Shown here piece by piece: positions 54,101 through 61,055 of a stretch of DNA of 64,000 bases. Under the pieces are notes generated by a model. It made no database searches. It was not told the DNA's origin and was given only the letters and a program-made list of their open reading frames with translations. Positions within the stretch are counted from its first letter, which is position 1; every line of letters starts with the position of its first letter. This DNA comes from Ophthalmolycus amberensis. Its lineage: Eukaryota; Chordata; Actinopteri; Perciformes; Zoarcidae. The stretch lies in assembly GCA_024529925.1 (NCBI GenBank), contig JAFEUB010001429.1, positions 186,001-250,000 of the forward strand, in the 5' to 3' direction. A program made the translations under genes and the position numbers.

Positions 54101-57100
54101 ATTATATTCCAAGGACAACCCCCCACACATTCACACAGGCAGGAGAGAGGGACACCTACACTAGAGCCCAATGTCAGAGCCGCACACTTAGGTGCCAGTG
54201 GCAGAGGGCAGGGCCTGTAGCTGATAAGAGCGATACGAACAGAGGTGATGAGAAGCCATCAGGTTAGTGTCGGCCCTGCTTTATCTACATTCAGCCGTTG
54301 CTCAAGTACCTGCCTGCCTCCAAATGTGGAGGCATTATCATCAGACGACCGTTATTCAGGAACTTAAAGGAGTCTAAAAAAAGCTCAGACATGCATAAAC
54401 TGTCTCATGCCGTCATGCCAGCCAGCAGGCTCAGAGAACACACCCACAAATTAGCCACAGATGGCTTTAATGCGCTAAGACTACTCTTTCATTTTCACAA
54501 TATGGCCTTAGGTACTGCGGCGGCGGCGGCGATCCTCTGACAAATGGCCGTGGTGTCCCTAACACCAGCACTCGAGCGACTCTCCTCCGCCGTTACACCG
54601 GAGGCAAACTGCATCAAAGGTTACTTCCCAAAAGCGTGCACTGCCAAGATTCAATCTGCTGTCACAATATGTGGCGGTTATCTAGGCCATGGTGCTCCCA
54701 AGAAAAAGATTTTTTTTAAAAGACAGTGACAGGAAATGAAAATAAATGTTTGCAGGCCTGATAACAATAAGGAATAAAACAAATTCAACTCCAACCAACC
54801 AGCCAGCAATGCTTCAGCTGGGAATTGGAGCACTGCCTACGTTACAATATATCGATCGCTGCAAACGAAGACCCTGGATTCATTGATCCAGTTCCAGAAA
54901 AAAAGAAAAGGGAGTGTGAGTGCGTGTGTGTGAGGGGGGGTCCTCACGTTGCTCTTCATCTTGCTTCATGGATCTCATTGTGAACGGGGATTTGAATATT
55001 AAGAAAGTCATGTTTGACTGTTGAATTATTCAGCGTCAGCACAGACATCGATGAAGACCTCATACGTCTCAGACACAAAGATCCCACCGGCAGCCACTCT
55101 TTCTATGACACCGCGACTACAGCGGCTCTTCAGGGCGATTCCTCAAAGTTATCAACCCCTGCTGCACATTTCAATAGACAACAGAGCTGCGTGACATGGA
55201 AACTCTGCAATGTTTCAGAGACAGTCCATTATAGTTACAAGGGCCATAACAGTGATTTAATGTCCACGAAAACACTTAAACGTGTTGTGCTTGAAAGCTT
55301 GGGCTTTTTAAATTTGCCGTTGTCTGTTTTGCTCAAGCGATGAGCGATCGAGTGCGTAGGTCAGAACAACATGAGGTGGTGGTGCCTCGCCCCCCGGTGA
55401 TGGGTCAGGACCTCTTTGGCTGGTCTTTCATTCATCTATACCTCACCAGGACCCCCCCCCCCCCCCCTGACACACACACCAGCCTCATCCCGAATCTAGA
55501 GAGCAGGAAAAAGGGCTGAGTATGTTGCTGAGCACTCGGACCAGTTTACAGGAGAGGGTCGAGCAGGGTCACGTATCGCCAAACACTGGGGCCCCTTAAA
55601 CACATCTGAGTGGCCCCAGCTGTAACCAGGGGCCGTCGGAATCCTAAACAGGGCGCAGACAACCAGAACGACACCAGAAATGTTTTCAGTCGACGCACAA
55701 GTCTGGACTTCACGAACGCTGTGTTGTTCTTGTCAAGAGGGTGAAATTTGGTTTGTTTAAAAAGGGTTGCCTTAAACAAACACGGCAAAGAGAGGTAATT
55801 ACACATAATGATAGATTAACTTAAAATGATGATATAATGTCTCTTCCCTCCGCCCCACAGCCCCGTTCCTTGGGGTTCATGTTCTCGCCGCTGACGTTGA
55901 CACTAATTGTTACAATCACGTTATTAAACTGGTCAACTGTAAATCCCCCCTCCCCCTCGACTCATCTGTGGAGCCCCCCCCCCCCCGTCTTGACAAGTTC
56001 ACATTTAAAGCACTTGAACCAGAGCTAAAGCAGACAACAACCATACATCTCTTTTTTTATCACCAGTGCTCCCATAATTGTCAAGAAAAAGCAGCACAGA
56101 AACGGGGCTGTGGGGCGGAGGTAAGAGACATGAAAGCGGGGGGGGGGGAGAGCAGCAGCATAAGAGTTTATTAAGCTCAATTAGGCTTTTGGGCTTTTCA
56201 TTAACCCACTTCTTAGGGAAACCTCAGCTGAATAATGCACCAACTGACTCACTTTGCAACCCCACTTTAAAGGCCTCGTCTGGTAAAAAAATAATAATAT
56301 GTGTCAACTCTCCAAAGCACCAGAATTCCATTAGACACCCAGAGGCAAACCACCCGCAGCCTACCTGAAATTAAATGCTATTTAATAAAACAAGTGACTT
56401 TATCAAGCGACTAAACAAGATAAGAGGAAACGCCGCACAAATGTTTAAAGACTGCTTTCATCTGCATGATGGCCTGATAATGATTAACCGTGTTCCTCCG
56501 CCGCTTCCCCCCCCCCCCCCCGCTCAGTATCAGGCCAGAGCAAATATTTCAAAGATTAAAAGCAAGGTCATGTGGGCCCCGGAGGGGTGGACAGTGGGTA
56601 ACCCCCTAATCCTGACGAAGGTCCTGCATCTGCAAACAATGAGCGTAACCTCCCTTGAATGGATCACCGGAGAGGAGTCCTCATAACAGGAATACCGGTA
56701 ATTGTCCTTTCCTGGCTTTTCTCCATCGCTGCTCTGCCAAGCGACTTTTAAGAAATGCATTTTAACAAATCTATTGAAAATCAATGGAGCAGTGCTTGGC
56801 CAACTAACAGTTAAAGTCCAGTCTACGCCCCCCCGGGAGTGTGATTAAATCTTACAATCAAATAGCTGTGGTAACTGCTTGGCCACAATTGCCGTCAAAA
56901 TCCACAGGACGCCTTTCAGTTTAGCACATACAATGTCAGCTGTTTACATGCAAACGAGCCCCATTTCCAGGTTTTACAAACTGCATGATGTGTATTCTTC
57001 ATCAGTAACAAAGGAGAGGCTGCAATTAGATGGGACAAAGATAGCTAACAGCTCCCCGCCTGCTGCATCTCATGCACATACCGGGGTCAAAAGCAATACA

Positions 57101-60100
57101 ATACGAGCAATGGACACCTTACACGACGCACAGATAGTATTACACCGATATGCAAGCAAGTCCCACGTCAACGGAGTTAAACTACCAACCAACAACACAT
57201 GGCGACGTTTCAGCGTACCGGAAGTAGACGACTGGGTTATTTCTAACACGACAAAGCTTATCTGGTGAAACGGGTTCAGACCTTCAGGTATTGTTAATAA
57301 AAAACGAGCCCAATAACATTCTCTTAATGCGTCTCTATTCTGTATCCAAGACCTTTCAGGCCACCATTGACAACGTTAATGAAATGCAAGGACACCTAAA
57401 GCTAAAGCAGGCTACATGCGGCTACAGAAGCATCAATATGAATTTAAAAAAAACGCAGCTCCTGGTCAACAACAATATCTCCGACCAGCATGGTGGAAGC
57501 AAGATTTAAAAACTTTGGGCATGCTCCTCCCGCCCCCCACTGTGGGGGCTTTGTCTTTCAAAACATGCCACAGGAGCTTTTCATTAGAGAATGTAGTTTC
57601 ATTAACAGCATCCCACGCTGCATGACAATGACACAGGAGTGCCCCTCTCTGTCAAGGAAGTCTCCACAGAGCAACAGCTCTCTGAGGGGGGAGGTAGAGA
57701 AAGGAGAAGGGGGGGGGGGGGGGGGCAAACAAAAGGGAACCTGATTACCCCAGGTCACGCTCATCCACAAGCCAACAGAGGGAAATCCATCACCTGCGGG
57801 ATCAAACGGAAAAACTTGTGCACAAGGTAGAGCCCAGTGAAAGGCCGTACCCACCCACAGCAATCACTCTCTTGCCGCTCCTCTTTCTTCTCTGGTCATT
57901 GCCACCCCCCCCTCCCTCCCTCCCTCCCTCCCTCCCCCTCCTCCTCCACCTATCTGACTCACACAAACGACAGCGTGCAAGTTTTAGGCACACACTGTGA
58001 AATCCAACACAAGTGAGAACGCCTCCTGGTCCAAATGACCTCAAGGCTCTAACCTCTCCAATAGCACGCTGGTGATATATTCCCGCTTTCATTGCCATCT
58101 GTAGGCCTGCGTACTCTTTCATGGTTGCTGCATCCTCATTTTGCCAATATTAAATTCCAAAGAGGCAGTATTGGTCATGCTGGCTGCAGTGTAATGGGGC
58201 TACTGCACACAAATAAAACAAAAATCATTATTTTTCACTTTCTTCTTTGCACCAGGTTATACATTTTATAAAGCTGCTACATCTGGGTTTCGCACAGAAA
58301 GACTGCTGTAACCAACATTTTCAAAGAGAATTAAATTGCTGTTATTACTGCCATGGAGTGGGCTTAGCAGTGTAACACTGTGAAAGGATACATCACCATG
58401 CGATTCGAGCTGGGAACCTTGAGGCATAAACACGTTTAAAATAATCAGACGGAAATACGCCCCACATATGGTTTAAATCTGTACTGAAGTGATGGTGAGT
58501 TAGAACAGGACTAATGCAGAATAATGGCATATGGTTATAGAAACTATGCACCAGCACAAGGAATGCGATGTTTAACAGCTAGGTTACTCGCCTGATCAAA
58601 GTTGTGCAAGCACTCAAATCTGTGTGGAATCCACTTTTTAGTAACCAGTGCAATCAACAGTTTCCCTACTTTTAATGACAACAGTTAATATTTTCCTGCA
58701 AAACACAAACTGTTCAGCCACAATGTATAAGCTAGCCATGAGGTAACAACTGAGCATATGTTTGAGTCAGCTAAAAAGAACGAAAAAAGAAAAAAACAGC
58801 ATGTAAGCAAAACTAACAGGAGCGACACAGTTAAGTTGAACCACATTGGAGCTGGTTTACAAGGCGAACTACACCACTTGCAGTACAACACGGCTACACC
58901 GAAGCTAATTGTTTAAATATGTCAGGCTTGTTCTGATCCTCCCAGAAATGTAACACATGGCAGCATACACACACACACAAGCAAACACAGACGCACAGAC
59001 ACAAGCATCCAGCACTCAGAATATTTCACCACTCACCGTTGAAAAGGGGATGTCCTTCCTCCACGATATCTGGCACCACAACCTTGTATACATCTTCAGA
59101 GAAGCCTGGTCTGCATGGTGGGGTGCCCCTGCCCTCTGCTGCAATCTGGAATGGTGGGGGGGAGGGGATTGGGTGGAGTGGGGGGGGGGGGGGGGGGGGG
59201 GCAACAATGAGTCATAAATCAACCTTGAAACAAATATGCACTCTGTTGCCTCCCAAAAAAAAACCTATTGGTCACGTTCCGAAGTCCCCACAGTTGTACA
59301 AAAGCATCTGTTGTTTTTCCAGCGGGGACCGCAATTAGGATAATGAGGCCAAAAGGGTTAAGCATTAGCCAAAAAGCATGGCTAGGCAAGAACAAGCGCC
59401 ATTTGTACCCCTGGAGGGGCCCAGGGAAGGGCCGAGTCCCCCTGATCGACACACTCTTACTCTGGACAAACACTCACACTTTGTGATGCAGGAACAAAGC
59501 AATAAAAAGTAAATGCTAACGATCCACTGTTGTGGGAATAAACATTTAAGTGTAAACGTCTGAATAAACAAGACAGAACAACCGCCGACGTCCAACGAGA
59601 GACTGCAAGGCGATCACTGTGATCAATCCAGTGCTTCTTTTTTGTTGTTGCCTCGTCTTGAAAAGGAAAACTGTGCTTAGGGTGTCAACACAAAAGATTT
59701 GGGGAATAATGGGGATGTTGCAAAGAAAAGAGAAAAGAAAGAAAAGTATCTGAATCACGGGGGCTGGTGTTTCCCTTCAGCATGAATTTTTGCAGTAGAT
59801 AAACAAATCACGAACAGTAAGACCAGGCATGTTCAAATATACTCCCACCACACAACCCTCAGCACTGACTCAGAGGCCTGGCCCTGTTCCTTTGCATGCA
59901 CATCTCAAAAGACTGTGAAGCGACAAAAAATAAAAAAGAGAGCATTGTGGGTATCTGTGCCACTTGCCATTTTTAATCACAGGAATTTAGATGGAAAATG
60001 CAGAGGGTTGGGGGGGGGGGGGGGGTCTGGAGATAAGTGTCCATACAGAAGCCAGTCCTTCACAACTGTTTCAGCTGCATTATTTTTACTGCGTTAGGGC

Positions 60101-60852
60101 TTTCTTTCTGTTGCTAATTGCACAAATGTTTAACAAAGCAGCCATATAATCACAATGATTTCCTCAACATTAACAAAACAACACCTCCAGGTCGCTATTC
60201 CTCCGTGTAACAGTGATGGTGGGCTATAGGTAACCTGTGTTTGCAGTGGGCTACTTTTCATCGTTGCTCACAACGGCTTTTACCAGAAAGGCAATTAACT
60301 CGCCGGGGGGGCCCCACGCTGCAGCAATCTACATAAATATTAAACCTAAACTAAATATAACCAAGTGAGAACTAGGTTAATGTGGGCCCGTGTCGCCCTG
60401 TAACTTCCCGACAATAAAAGATTCAGCTATTTCAACTCTTAAATGACGCTACGCCATTGCCCAATTATAACTCTTGTAGCTGAAATAATTCACTCAAATG
60501 TGCGTATAGCAGTTTAAACAACACATAGGCATCTCGTGCGCATGTGATTTAAAAAAAGGTACCGTTAGCCAGCAAATACAGCACGTGCTAGACCTACTTT
60601 ACCGTTAATTTCTTTTGAGTACATACATGGCACAAAACCTGCTCTGCTGTGTAAAGTGCCCGTTGGGGAGCTAGCGGGGCTCGACGGGGCTCGTAAACTC
60701 AACAAATGTCGTCGCCACCGAACAACACCGAGCACCGTAAACTGTCCGGTGGCACTCCGCTCGTAAACCCCCGGCTCTGAAATCACATTTACCTGCAGTC
60801 CTGCCAAGACCAGCAGCAGAAACAGACCGCTGCCCTCGTGTAGTGAGTACAT
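5518..60852 (-). CDS. cdh2: cdh2, N-cadherin (cadherin-2), complete 16-exon coding gene
   Basis: Classical type I cadherin: a calcium-dependent homophilic adhesion receptor of the plasma membrane, linked through p120-, beta- and alpha-catenin to actin. Coding exons (complement, 5' to 3'): 60793-60852, 59037-59145, 25991-26202, 22245-22412, 20934-21089, 19676-19820, 19201-19373, 17904-18041, 17287-17472, 16535-16788, 15723-15865, 14411-14644, 13443-13676, 13085-13224, 8289-8453, 5518-5724. They sum to 2,724 nt, or 907 residues plus TAG; human CDH2 is 906 residues with 16 exons. Every intron is GT-AG and the phases match. Order: signal peptide (about 1-20), prodomain, RMKR cleavage site (157-160), mature Asp161-Trp162, EC1-EC5 (about 161-715), membrane segment (about 718-746), cytoplasmic tail. 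HAV is at 239-241. Cdh2 is preferred over R-cadherin (cdh4) because EC1 has IFIIEPISGELSVNKPLDRE and the tail matches N-cadherin almost residue for residue. No frameshift or premature stop was seen. Confidence 0.97.
7023..7063. repeat. (CCA)n microsatellite
   Basis: About 13 uninterrupted ACC/CCA triplets in intron 15. Confidence 0.9.
8014..8034. repeat. (ATA)n microsatellite
   Basis: Seven ATA-type triplets in intron 15. Confidence 0.85.
8289..8453 (-). CDS. cdh2: cdh2 exon 15: cytoplasmic tail linker
   Basis: Encodes residues 785-839: DYDLSQLQQPDTIEPDAIKP, then VGIRRLDERPLHPEPQYPMR and ending HPGDIGDFINE. Both ends are phase 0. The acceptor is acag directly preceded by 19 consecutive C on the transcribed strand; the donor is AATGAG|gtaaaa. 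It links the p120-binding region to the catenin-binding domain and differs from human at only a few positions. It lies inside a stretch with no obvious open frame and was found from the HPGDIGDFINE signature. Confidence 0.96.
8458..8476. repeat. G19 homopolymer at the exon 15 acceptor
   Basis: 19 consecutive G on the plus strand, five bases upstream of exon 15 on the transcribed strand, where it reads as C19 followed by acag. Confidence 0.95.
8928..8962. repeat. (GGA)n microsatellite
   Basis: Eleven GGA triplets in intron 14; a second, shorter GAG run lies at 9,488-9,509. Confidence 0.9.
9488..9509. repeat. (GAG)n microsatellite
   Basis: Seven GAG triplets in intron 14. Confidence 0.85.
10168..10335. 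repeat. degraded teleost interspersed repeat
   Basis: Contains TCTGCTCAACATAAGACTAG and CAGCTTAGCTTAGCACACTG with AGCTAGCTG further on. I recognise this from memory as a sequence repeated many times in percomorph genomes. The copy is diverged and lacks the usual following part. Family name not asserted. Confidence 0.55.
10698..10890. repeat. degraded teleost interspersed repeat (LINE-tail-like)
   Basis: Starts CATTATCCGTAACCGCTCAT and later reads GGACGGGTCGCCAGACTATC, then ACATGCAAACTCCACACGGA. This order (settlement-type start, 'gtcgccagactatcgcagggc', 'gaacatgcaaactcc') is that of a very common fish repeat, probably the tail of a LINE. The middle part of the usual unit is missing, so the copy is internally deleted. 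Confidence 0.7.
13085..13224 (-). CDS. cdh2: cdh2 exon 14: end of membrane segment and p120-binding juxtamembrane region
   Basis: Encodes residues 738-784. [20 protein letters not shown] completes the helix and gives the basic stop-transfer sequence. A dileucine LLID (759-762) and the acidic KYDEEGGGEEDQ (773-784) follow. In classical cadherins this is the p120-catenin-binding core, which masks the dileucine endocytosis signal. Acceptor catcag, donor GATCAG|gtgaga. This stretch matches human CDH2 essentially without change. Confidence 0.97.
13443..13676 (-). CDS. cdh2: cdh2 exon 13: EC5 and most of the membrane segment
   Basis: Encodes the rest of codon 660 to residue 737 plus one base. It contains DYAQVSLKIGFLESGIYEIP, the EC5 cysteines in VCQCDVNGDC (701-710), a sequon at Asn693 and the membrane entry AAGLGTGAIISILLCIIILL. 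Acceptor tctctctcag after a CT-rich tract, donor CTCCTCA|gtgagt. The membrane helix is completed by exon 14 across the short 218-nt intron 13. Confidence 0.97.
14411..14644 (-). CDS. cdh2: cdh2 exon 12: EC4-EC5
   Basis: Encodes residues 582-659 plus one base. It starts DEHPASGTGTLQIYLIDINDN, with the EC4-EC5 linker DINDNAP at 598-604, then VCEKPEPNAINITALDGDLN and NWTITRVS. Sequons are at Asn623 and Asn652. Acceptor gtccacacag, donor GTCAGCG|gtaaga. The first five residues differ from the usual vertebrate sequence at this junction, but the length is conserved. Intron 11 upstream (1,078 nt) contains a GT microsatellite. Confidence 0.95.
14943..15000. repeat. (GT)n-(GC)n microsatellite
   Basis: Pure GT to 14,985, then GAGTGTGTGCGCGCGC. 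Alternating purine-pyrimidine, in intron 11. Confidence 0.9.
15723..15865 (-). CDS. cdh2: cdh2 exon 11: EC4
   Basis: Encodes the last base of codon 534 to residue 581 plus one base. It includes [18 protein letters not shown], the TTAVLDRES calcium motif and the sequon Asn573 (NAT). Acceptor ccttccctcag, donor GACGACG|gtaagt. In the genome it sits among unrelated shadow frames, so it was assembled from the match to human [20 protein letters not shown]. Confidence 0.96.
16535..16788 (-). CDS. cdh2: cdh2 exon 10: EC3-EC4
   Basis: Encodes residues 450-533 plus two bases of codon 534, from PIDYETSRTYVLTVEARNEV through the linker IDVNESPYF to TAQDPDRFMKQSI. Acceptor tcctgtttcag, donor ATCAG|gtagat. 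The EC3-EC4 linker reads DVNES where human has DVNEN and most cadherin linkers have DxNDN. Intron 9 upstream is 498 nt and intron 10 downstream 669 nt; neither holds anything I recognise. Confidence 0.96.
17287..17472 (-). CDS. cdh2: cdh2 exon 9: EC3
   Basis: Encodes residues 388-449, FFGEVPENRVNVIVANLTVT, then DKDQPNTPAWNAVYKITGGD, ending at VTAVK. It carries the PEN calcium motif and a sequon at Asn403 (NLT), both conserved in N-cadherin. Acceptor attcacgcag, donor GTCAAG|gtgagg. Intron 8 upstream is 431 nt. The exon is GC-rich compared with its introns. Confidence 0.97.
17904..18041 (-). CDS. cdh2: cdh2 exon 8: EC2 and EC2-EC3 linker
   Basis: Encodes residues 342-387, KVPQYTLIIQATDMEGNPMY through the linker DVNDNPPEF (375-383) to TAET. 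Both ends are phase 0. Acceptor tccctccag, donor GAGACG|gtaag. Nearly identical to the same segment of human CDH2. Confidence 0.97.
19201..19373 (-). CDS. cdh2: cdh2 exon 7: EC2
   Basis: Encodes the rest of codon 284 to residue 341, including TVTSVDKDDP, the calcium-binding DxD-type segment, and ending AAGLDRE. Acceptor tcctggag region ending cctccag, donor GAG|gtgctt, which is a weak match beyond the GT. Exon 8 follows with KVPQYTLIIQATD, as in human N-cadherin, so the boundary is secure. Intron 6 upstream is only 302 nt; intron 7 downstream is 1,159 nt without a recognised feature. Confidence 0.96.
19676..19820 (-). CDS. cdh2: cdh2 exon 6: HAV motif and EC1-EC2 linker
   Basis: Encodes residues 236-283 plus one base of codon 284. 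It starts LRAHAVDLNG, with the HAV tripeptide of type I cadherins at 239-241 (mature 79-81). It contains the calcium-binding linker DMNDNRPEF at about 260-268 and a sequon at Asn274 (NGT). Acceptor tcctccag, donor CCAG|gtaatg. Intron 5 upstream is 1,113 nt with no feature I can support. Confidence 0.97.
20934..21089 (-). CDS. cdh2: cdh2 exon 5: EC1
   Basis: Encodes residues 184-235, from IRSDHDKNRSLRYSVTGPGA through DQPPTGIFIIEPISG to the PLDRE calcium motif. Acceptor cacccgcag, donor TTCCAT|gtacgt, phase 0 at both ends. The N-glycosylation sequon at Asn191 (NRS) matches the position of the human NLS site. This exon separates cdh2 from cdh4, which has VFSIDSMSGRMYV here. Confidence 0.97.
21326..21591. 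mobile_element. short non-autonomous DNA transposon (MITE-like) in intron 4
   Basis: 266-bp element. The left end starts CATATCGATGGCC and continues to CCTCCTATCTG at 21,360. The right end (21,557-21,591) is its reverse complement with 4 mismatches in 35 bases. Both ends are flanked by the same 7 bases, AAGAGTG (21,319-21,325 and 21,592-21,598). Similarity continues inside the terminal repeats with small gaps (GGATCATTTTG against GGATTTCATTTTG). It has no open frame and therefore depends on a transposase supplied elsewhere. Superfamily is uncertain; the target length is near the 8 bp of hAT elements. Confidence 0.8.
22213..22235. repeat. (GT)n microsatellite next to the exon 4 donor
   Basis: Reads as a CA repeat at intron positions +10 to +32 on the transcribed strand. 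Confidence 0.95.
22245..22412 (-). CDS. cdh2: cdh2 exon 4: furin cleavage site and start of EC1
   Basis: Encodes residues 128-183. The furin-type site RMKR (157-160) is followed by the mature N-terminus DWVIPPINVPENSRGPFPQE. Asp161 and Trp162 are mature positions 1 and 2; Trp2 is the residue exchanged between partner cadherins in the strand-swapped dimer. The Glu in PENSRGP is a calcium ligand in the family. Acceptor ttttcacag, donor CGG|gtaacg. A CA repeat begins 10 nt into the following intron on the transcribed strand. Confidence 0.97.
22525..22800. repeat. degraded teleost interspersed repeat
   Basis: Contains GGTCGATCGGTCCACC, GATGGATTGTCATGAAATG and GTTCGTGGTCCCCAGAGTAT, then a TCTAGCGCCA block and AAACATGCTAAAT. 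I recognise this order from a common percomorph repeat. The copy is old and diverged. Family name not asserted. Confidence 0.65.
25011..25145. repeat. possible hAT-like transposon fragment
   Basis: Starts CAGAGACGCACCGATCGATC, which resembles the terminal sequence of hAT-type elements seen in fish, then repeats GATCG- and ACCGGTCAG-type motifs down to ATATATATACGCACGAGCC. No matching right end was found, so it is a fragment at best. Confidence 0.4.
25411..25467. repeat. (GT)28 microsatellite
   Basis: 57-bp pure GT repeat in intron 3. Confidence 0.95.
25991..26202 (-). CDS. cdh2: cdh2 exon 3: core of the prodomain
   Basis: Encodes residues 57-127, including SDFQVEADGVVYAARTI and the WVAQVRL segment, matching human ADFKVDEDGMVYAVRSF and WQVAVKL. 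Acceptor ctcgcag, donor CAGCAG|gtgaat, start phase 1, end phase 0. In classical cadherins this domain keeps the precursor non-adhesive until it is removed by a furin-type protease. It is the most divergent part of the protein, with cysteines at about 62 and 72. Confidence 0.94.
26741..26771. repeat. (GA)n microsatellite
   Basis: GA repeat with one GC interruption in intron 2. Confidence 0.85.
28830..28985. repeat. degraded teleost interspersed repeat
   Basis: Begins AAACAATTAGTCGCTTAATCC, contains AAAGATATTTGGGCTGTTGG and ends near TTTCTGATGTTTTATAGACT. The same blocks occur in a widespread fish element rich in ATTAATCGATT-type sequence. Diverged copy. Confidence 0.45.
29047..29103. repeat. 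three tandem copies of a 19-bp unit
   Basis: ATGAGTTGCTTTCAGGTAG occurs twice exactly and a third time with three changes. Confidence 0.9.
30137..30288. repeat. GA-rich minisatellite with about 26-bp higher-order units
   Basis: GA repeats broken at regular spacing by GGCAGC; two units of about 26 bp are nearly identical. Shorter GCGAGA units follow, then a pure GA tail. Confidence 0.9.
31889..31924. repeat. perfect 16-bp inverted repeat with TTTT loop
   Basis: AAGACACTATTTTCTG, then TTTT, then the exact reverse complement. Confidence 0.95.
36020..36480. repeat. possible interspersed element, weakly supported
   Basis: A GC-rich, unusually CpG-rich block in an AT-rich intron. It follows CGTTAAAGGAGCAGTATTTA, which resembles the ends of some non-autonomous fish elements. 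It contains repeated GTTAGC motifs. No clear terminal repeats were found. Confidence 0.3.
36526..36546. repeat. (AC)n microsatellite
   Basis: Short CA run in intron 2. Confidence 0.8.
40149..40205. repeat. (TC)n-(CA)n compound microsatellite
   Basis: About 15 TC units passing directly into about 13 CA units in intron 2. Confidence 0.92.
42621..42644. repeat. G24 homopolymer
   Basis: Longest uninterrupted G run in the window, about 40 bp after a shorter C run (42,570-42,580). Confidence 0.93.
48092..48152. repeat. (GT)n microsatellite with GC interruptions
   Basis: GT repeat interrupted several times by GC in intron 2. Confidence 0.88.
48315..48565. repeat. teleost interspersed repeat
   Basis: Contains TACTTTGATATCGACATTGG, TCAGTCATGATGACTAA, CTACTGTAATGCAGCCTTTA and AAGACGATATCTAGTCTCAT, ending ATATCGATATGTTGCTCAG. 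This block order is one I know from many fish introns. Family name not asserted. Confidence 0.7.
49612..49639. repeat. perfect 28-bp palindrome
   Basis: TGGCTTATCTGCAG followed directly by its exact reverse complement, with CAGCTG at the centre. Confidence 0.97.
57905..57938 (-). repeat. (CCCT)n tract, G-quadruplex motif on the transcript strand
   Basis: On the minus strand: seven runs of at least three G separated by single A residues. Confidence 0.9.
59037..59145 (-). CDS. cdh2: cdh2 exon 2: start of the prodomain
   Basis: Encodes residues 21-56 plus the first base of codon 57. The acceptor reads cattccag and the donor is AACG|gtgagt. It contains CRPGFSEDVYKVVVPDIVEEGHPLFN, which aligns with the human prodomain segment CKTGFPEDVYSAV...EGQPLLN. 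The exon is too short to stand out as an open frame, so it was found by translating around the conserved G-F-x-E-D-V-Y. Its upstream pyrimidine tract is almost pure C. Intron 2, immediately downstream, is 32.8 kb. Confidence 0.93.
59146..60792 (-). other. cdh2 intron 1
   Basis: 1.65 kb. Contains G22 (59,180-59,201) and G16 (60,010-60,025) runs. The exon 1 side is CpG-rich. No other feature is supported. Confidence 0.85.
59180..59201. repeat. G22 homopolymer upstream of exon 2
   Basis: On the transcribed strand this is a C22 run, 35-56 nt before the exon 2 acceptor. Confidence 0.93.
60793..60852 (-). CDS. cdh2: cdh2 exon 1: start codon and signal peptide
   Basis: Encodes residues 1-20, MYSLHEGSGLFLLLVLAGLQ, a short polar start followed by a hydrophobic leucine-rich core typical of a secretory signal peptide. 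It ends in phase 0 at CAG|gtaaat. An in-frame TAA lies 21 nt upstream of the ATG, so no longer start is possible in this exon. The context is weak (C at -3, T at +4). Human CDH2 exon 1 also ends after residue 20 with Gln. The N-terminus diverges from mammals, as signal peptides do. The assignment rests on position, phase and hydrophobicity rather than direct identity. Confidence 0.86.
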
Positions 60853-61016
60853 TGGTACGCCCGCGACTGCTTAATTCCCCTCTTCTTGTCGGAATCCGTG
60901 TACCAAAAAAAAAAAAATGTTAGAAAATACAGGTGGAAAAAAAAAAGAAGCAAAACAATATCCGTCTGGCTCAAGCGTGGCCGCGGTGGAGAAGAAGAAA
61001 AAAGAACAGGTCCGAT

Positions 61017-61055
61017 TTACGACAAAGGCAGGAGAGGTGGCGTCGGCGGCAGCAT
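61017..61055 (-). CDS. upstream ORF in the cdh2 5' leader (12 residues)
   Basis: Reads ATG CTG CCG CCG ACG and on to TAA, giving MLPPTPPLLPLS, and ends about 165 nt before the cdh2 ATG. It lies in the expected 5' UTR if transcription starts upstream of 61,055. No function is claimed for the peptide; its effect would be on main-frame translation. A longer minus-strand frame (61,198 to 60,971) overlaps it and would count only if the leader reaches that far. Confidence 0.3.
   Translation of the reverse strand: MLPPTPPLLPLS

Larger units (their letters stand above)
26203..59036 (-). other. cdh2 intron 2 (32.8 kb)
   Basis: Very long intron between the two prodomain exons. I read it on both strands and found no exon-like segment of another gene. 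It contains microsatellites, many C or G homopolymers, three interspersed-repeat fragments (28.8, 36.0 and 48.3 kb), a GA minisatellite at 30.1 kb, a hairpin at 31.9 kb, a palindrome at 49.6 kb and a G-quadruplex motif at 57.9 kb. A long intron 2 is characteristic of classical cadherin genes and, in the E-cadherin gene, carries regulatory elements. I cannot test conservation here. Confidence 0.85.

Noticed and set aside
56879..57268. 129-codon plus-strand frame in intron 2
   Set aside because: Not low-complexity, but no motif, splice context or known family supports it, and many frames of this size occur by chance.
5518..60852. Gene considered as cdh4 (R-cadherin) or a cdh1-type gene
   Set aside because: EC1 (IFIIEPISGELSV), EC2 (NMYTINNKTG) and the tail residues follow N-cadherin, not the R-cadherin alternatives; HAV and DWVIPPIN context also fit cdh2. 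A lineage-specific second cdh2 copy cannot be excluded.
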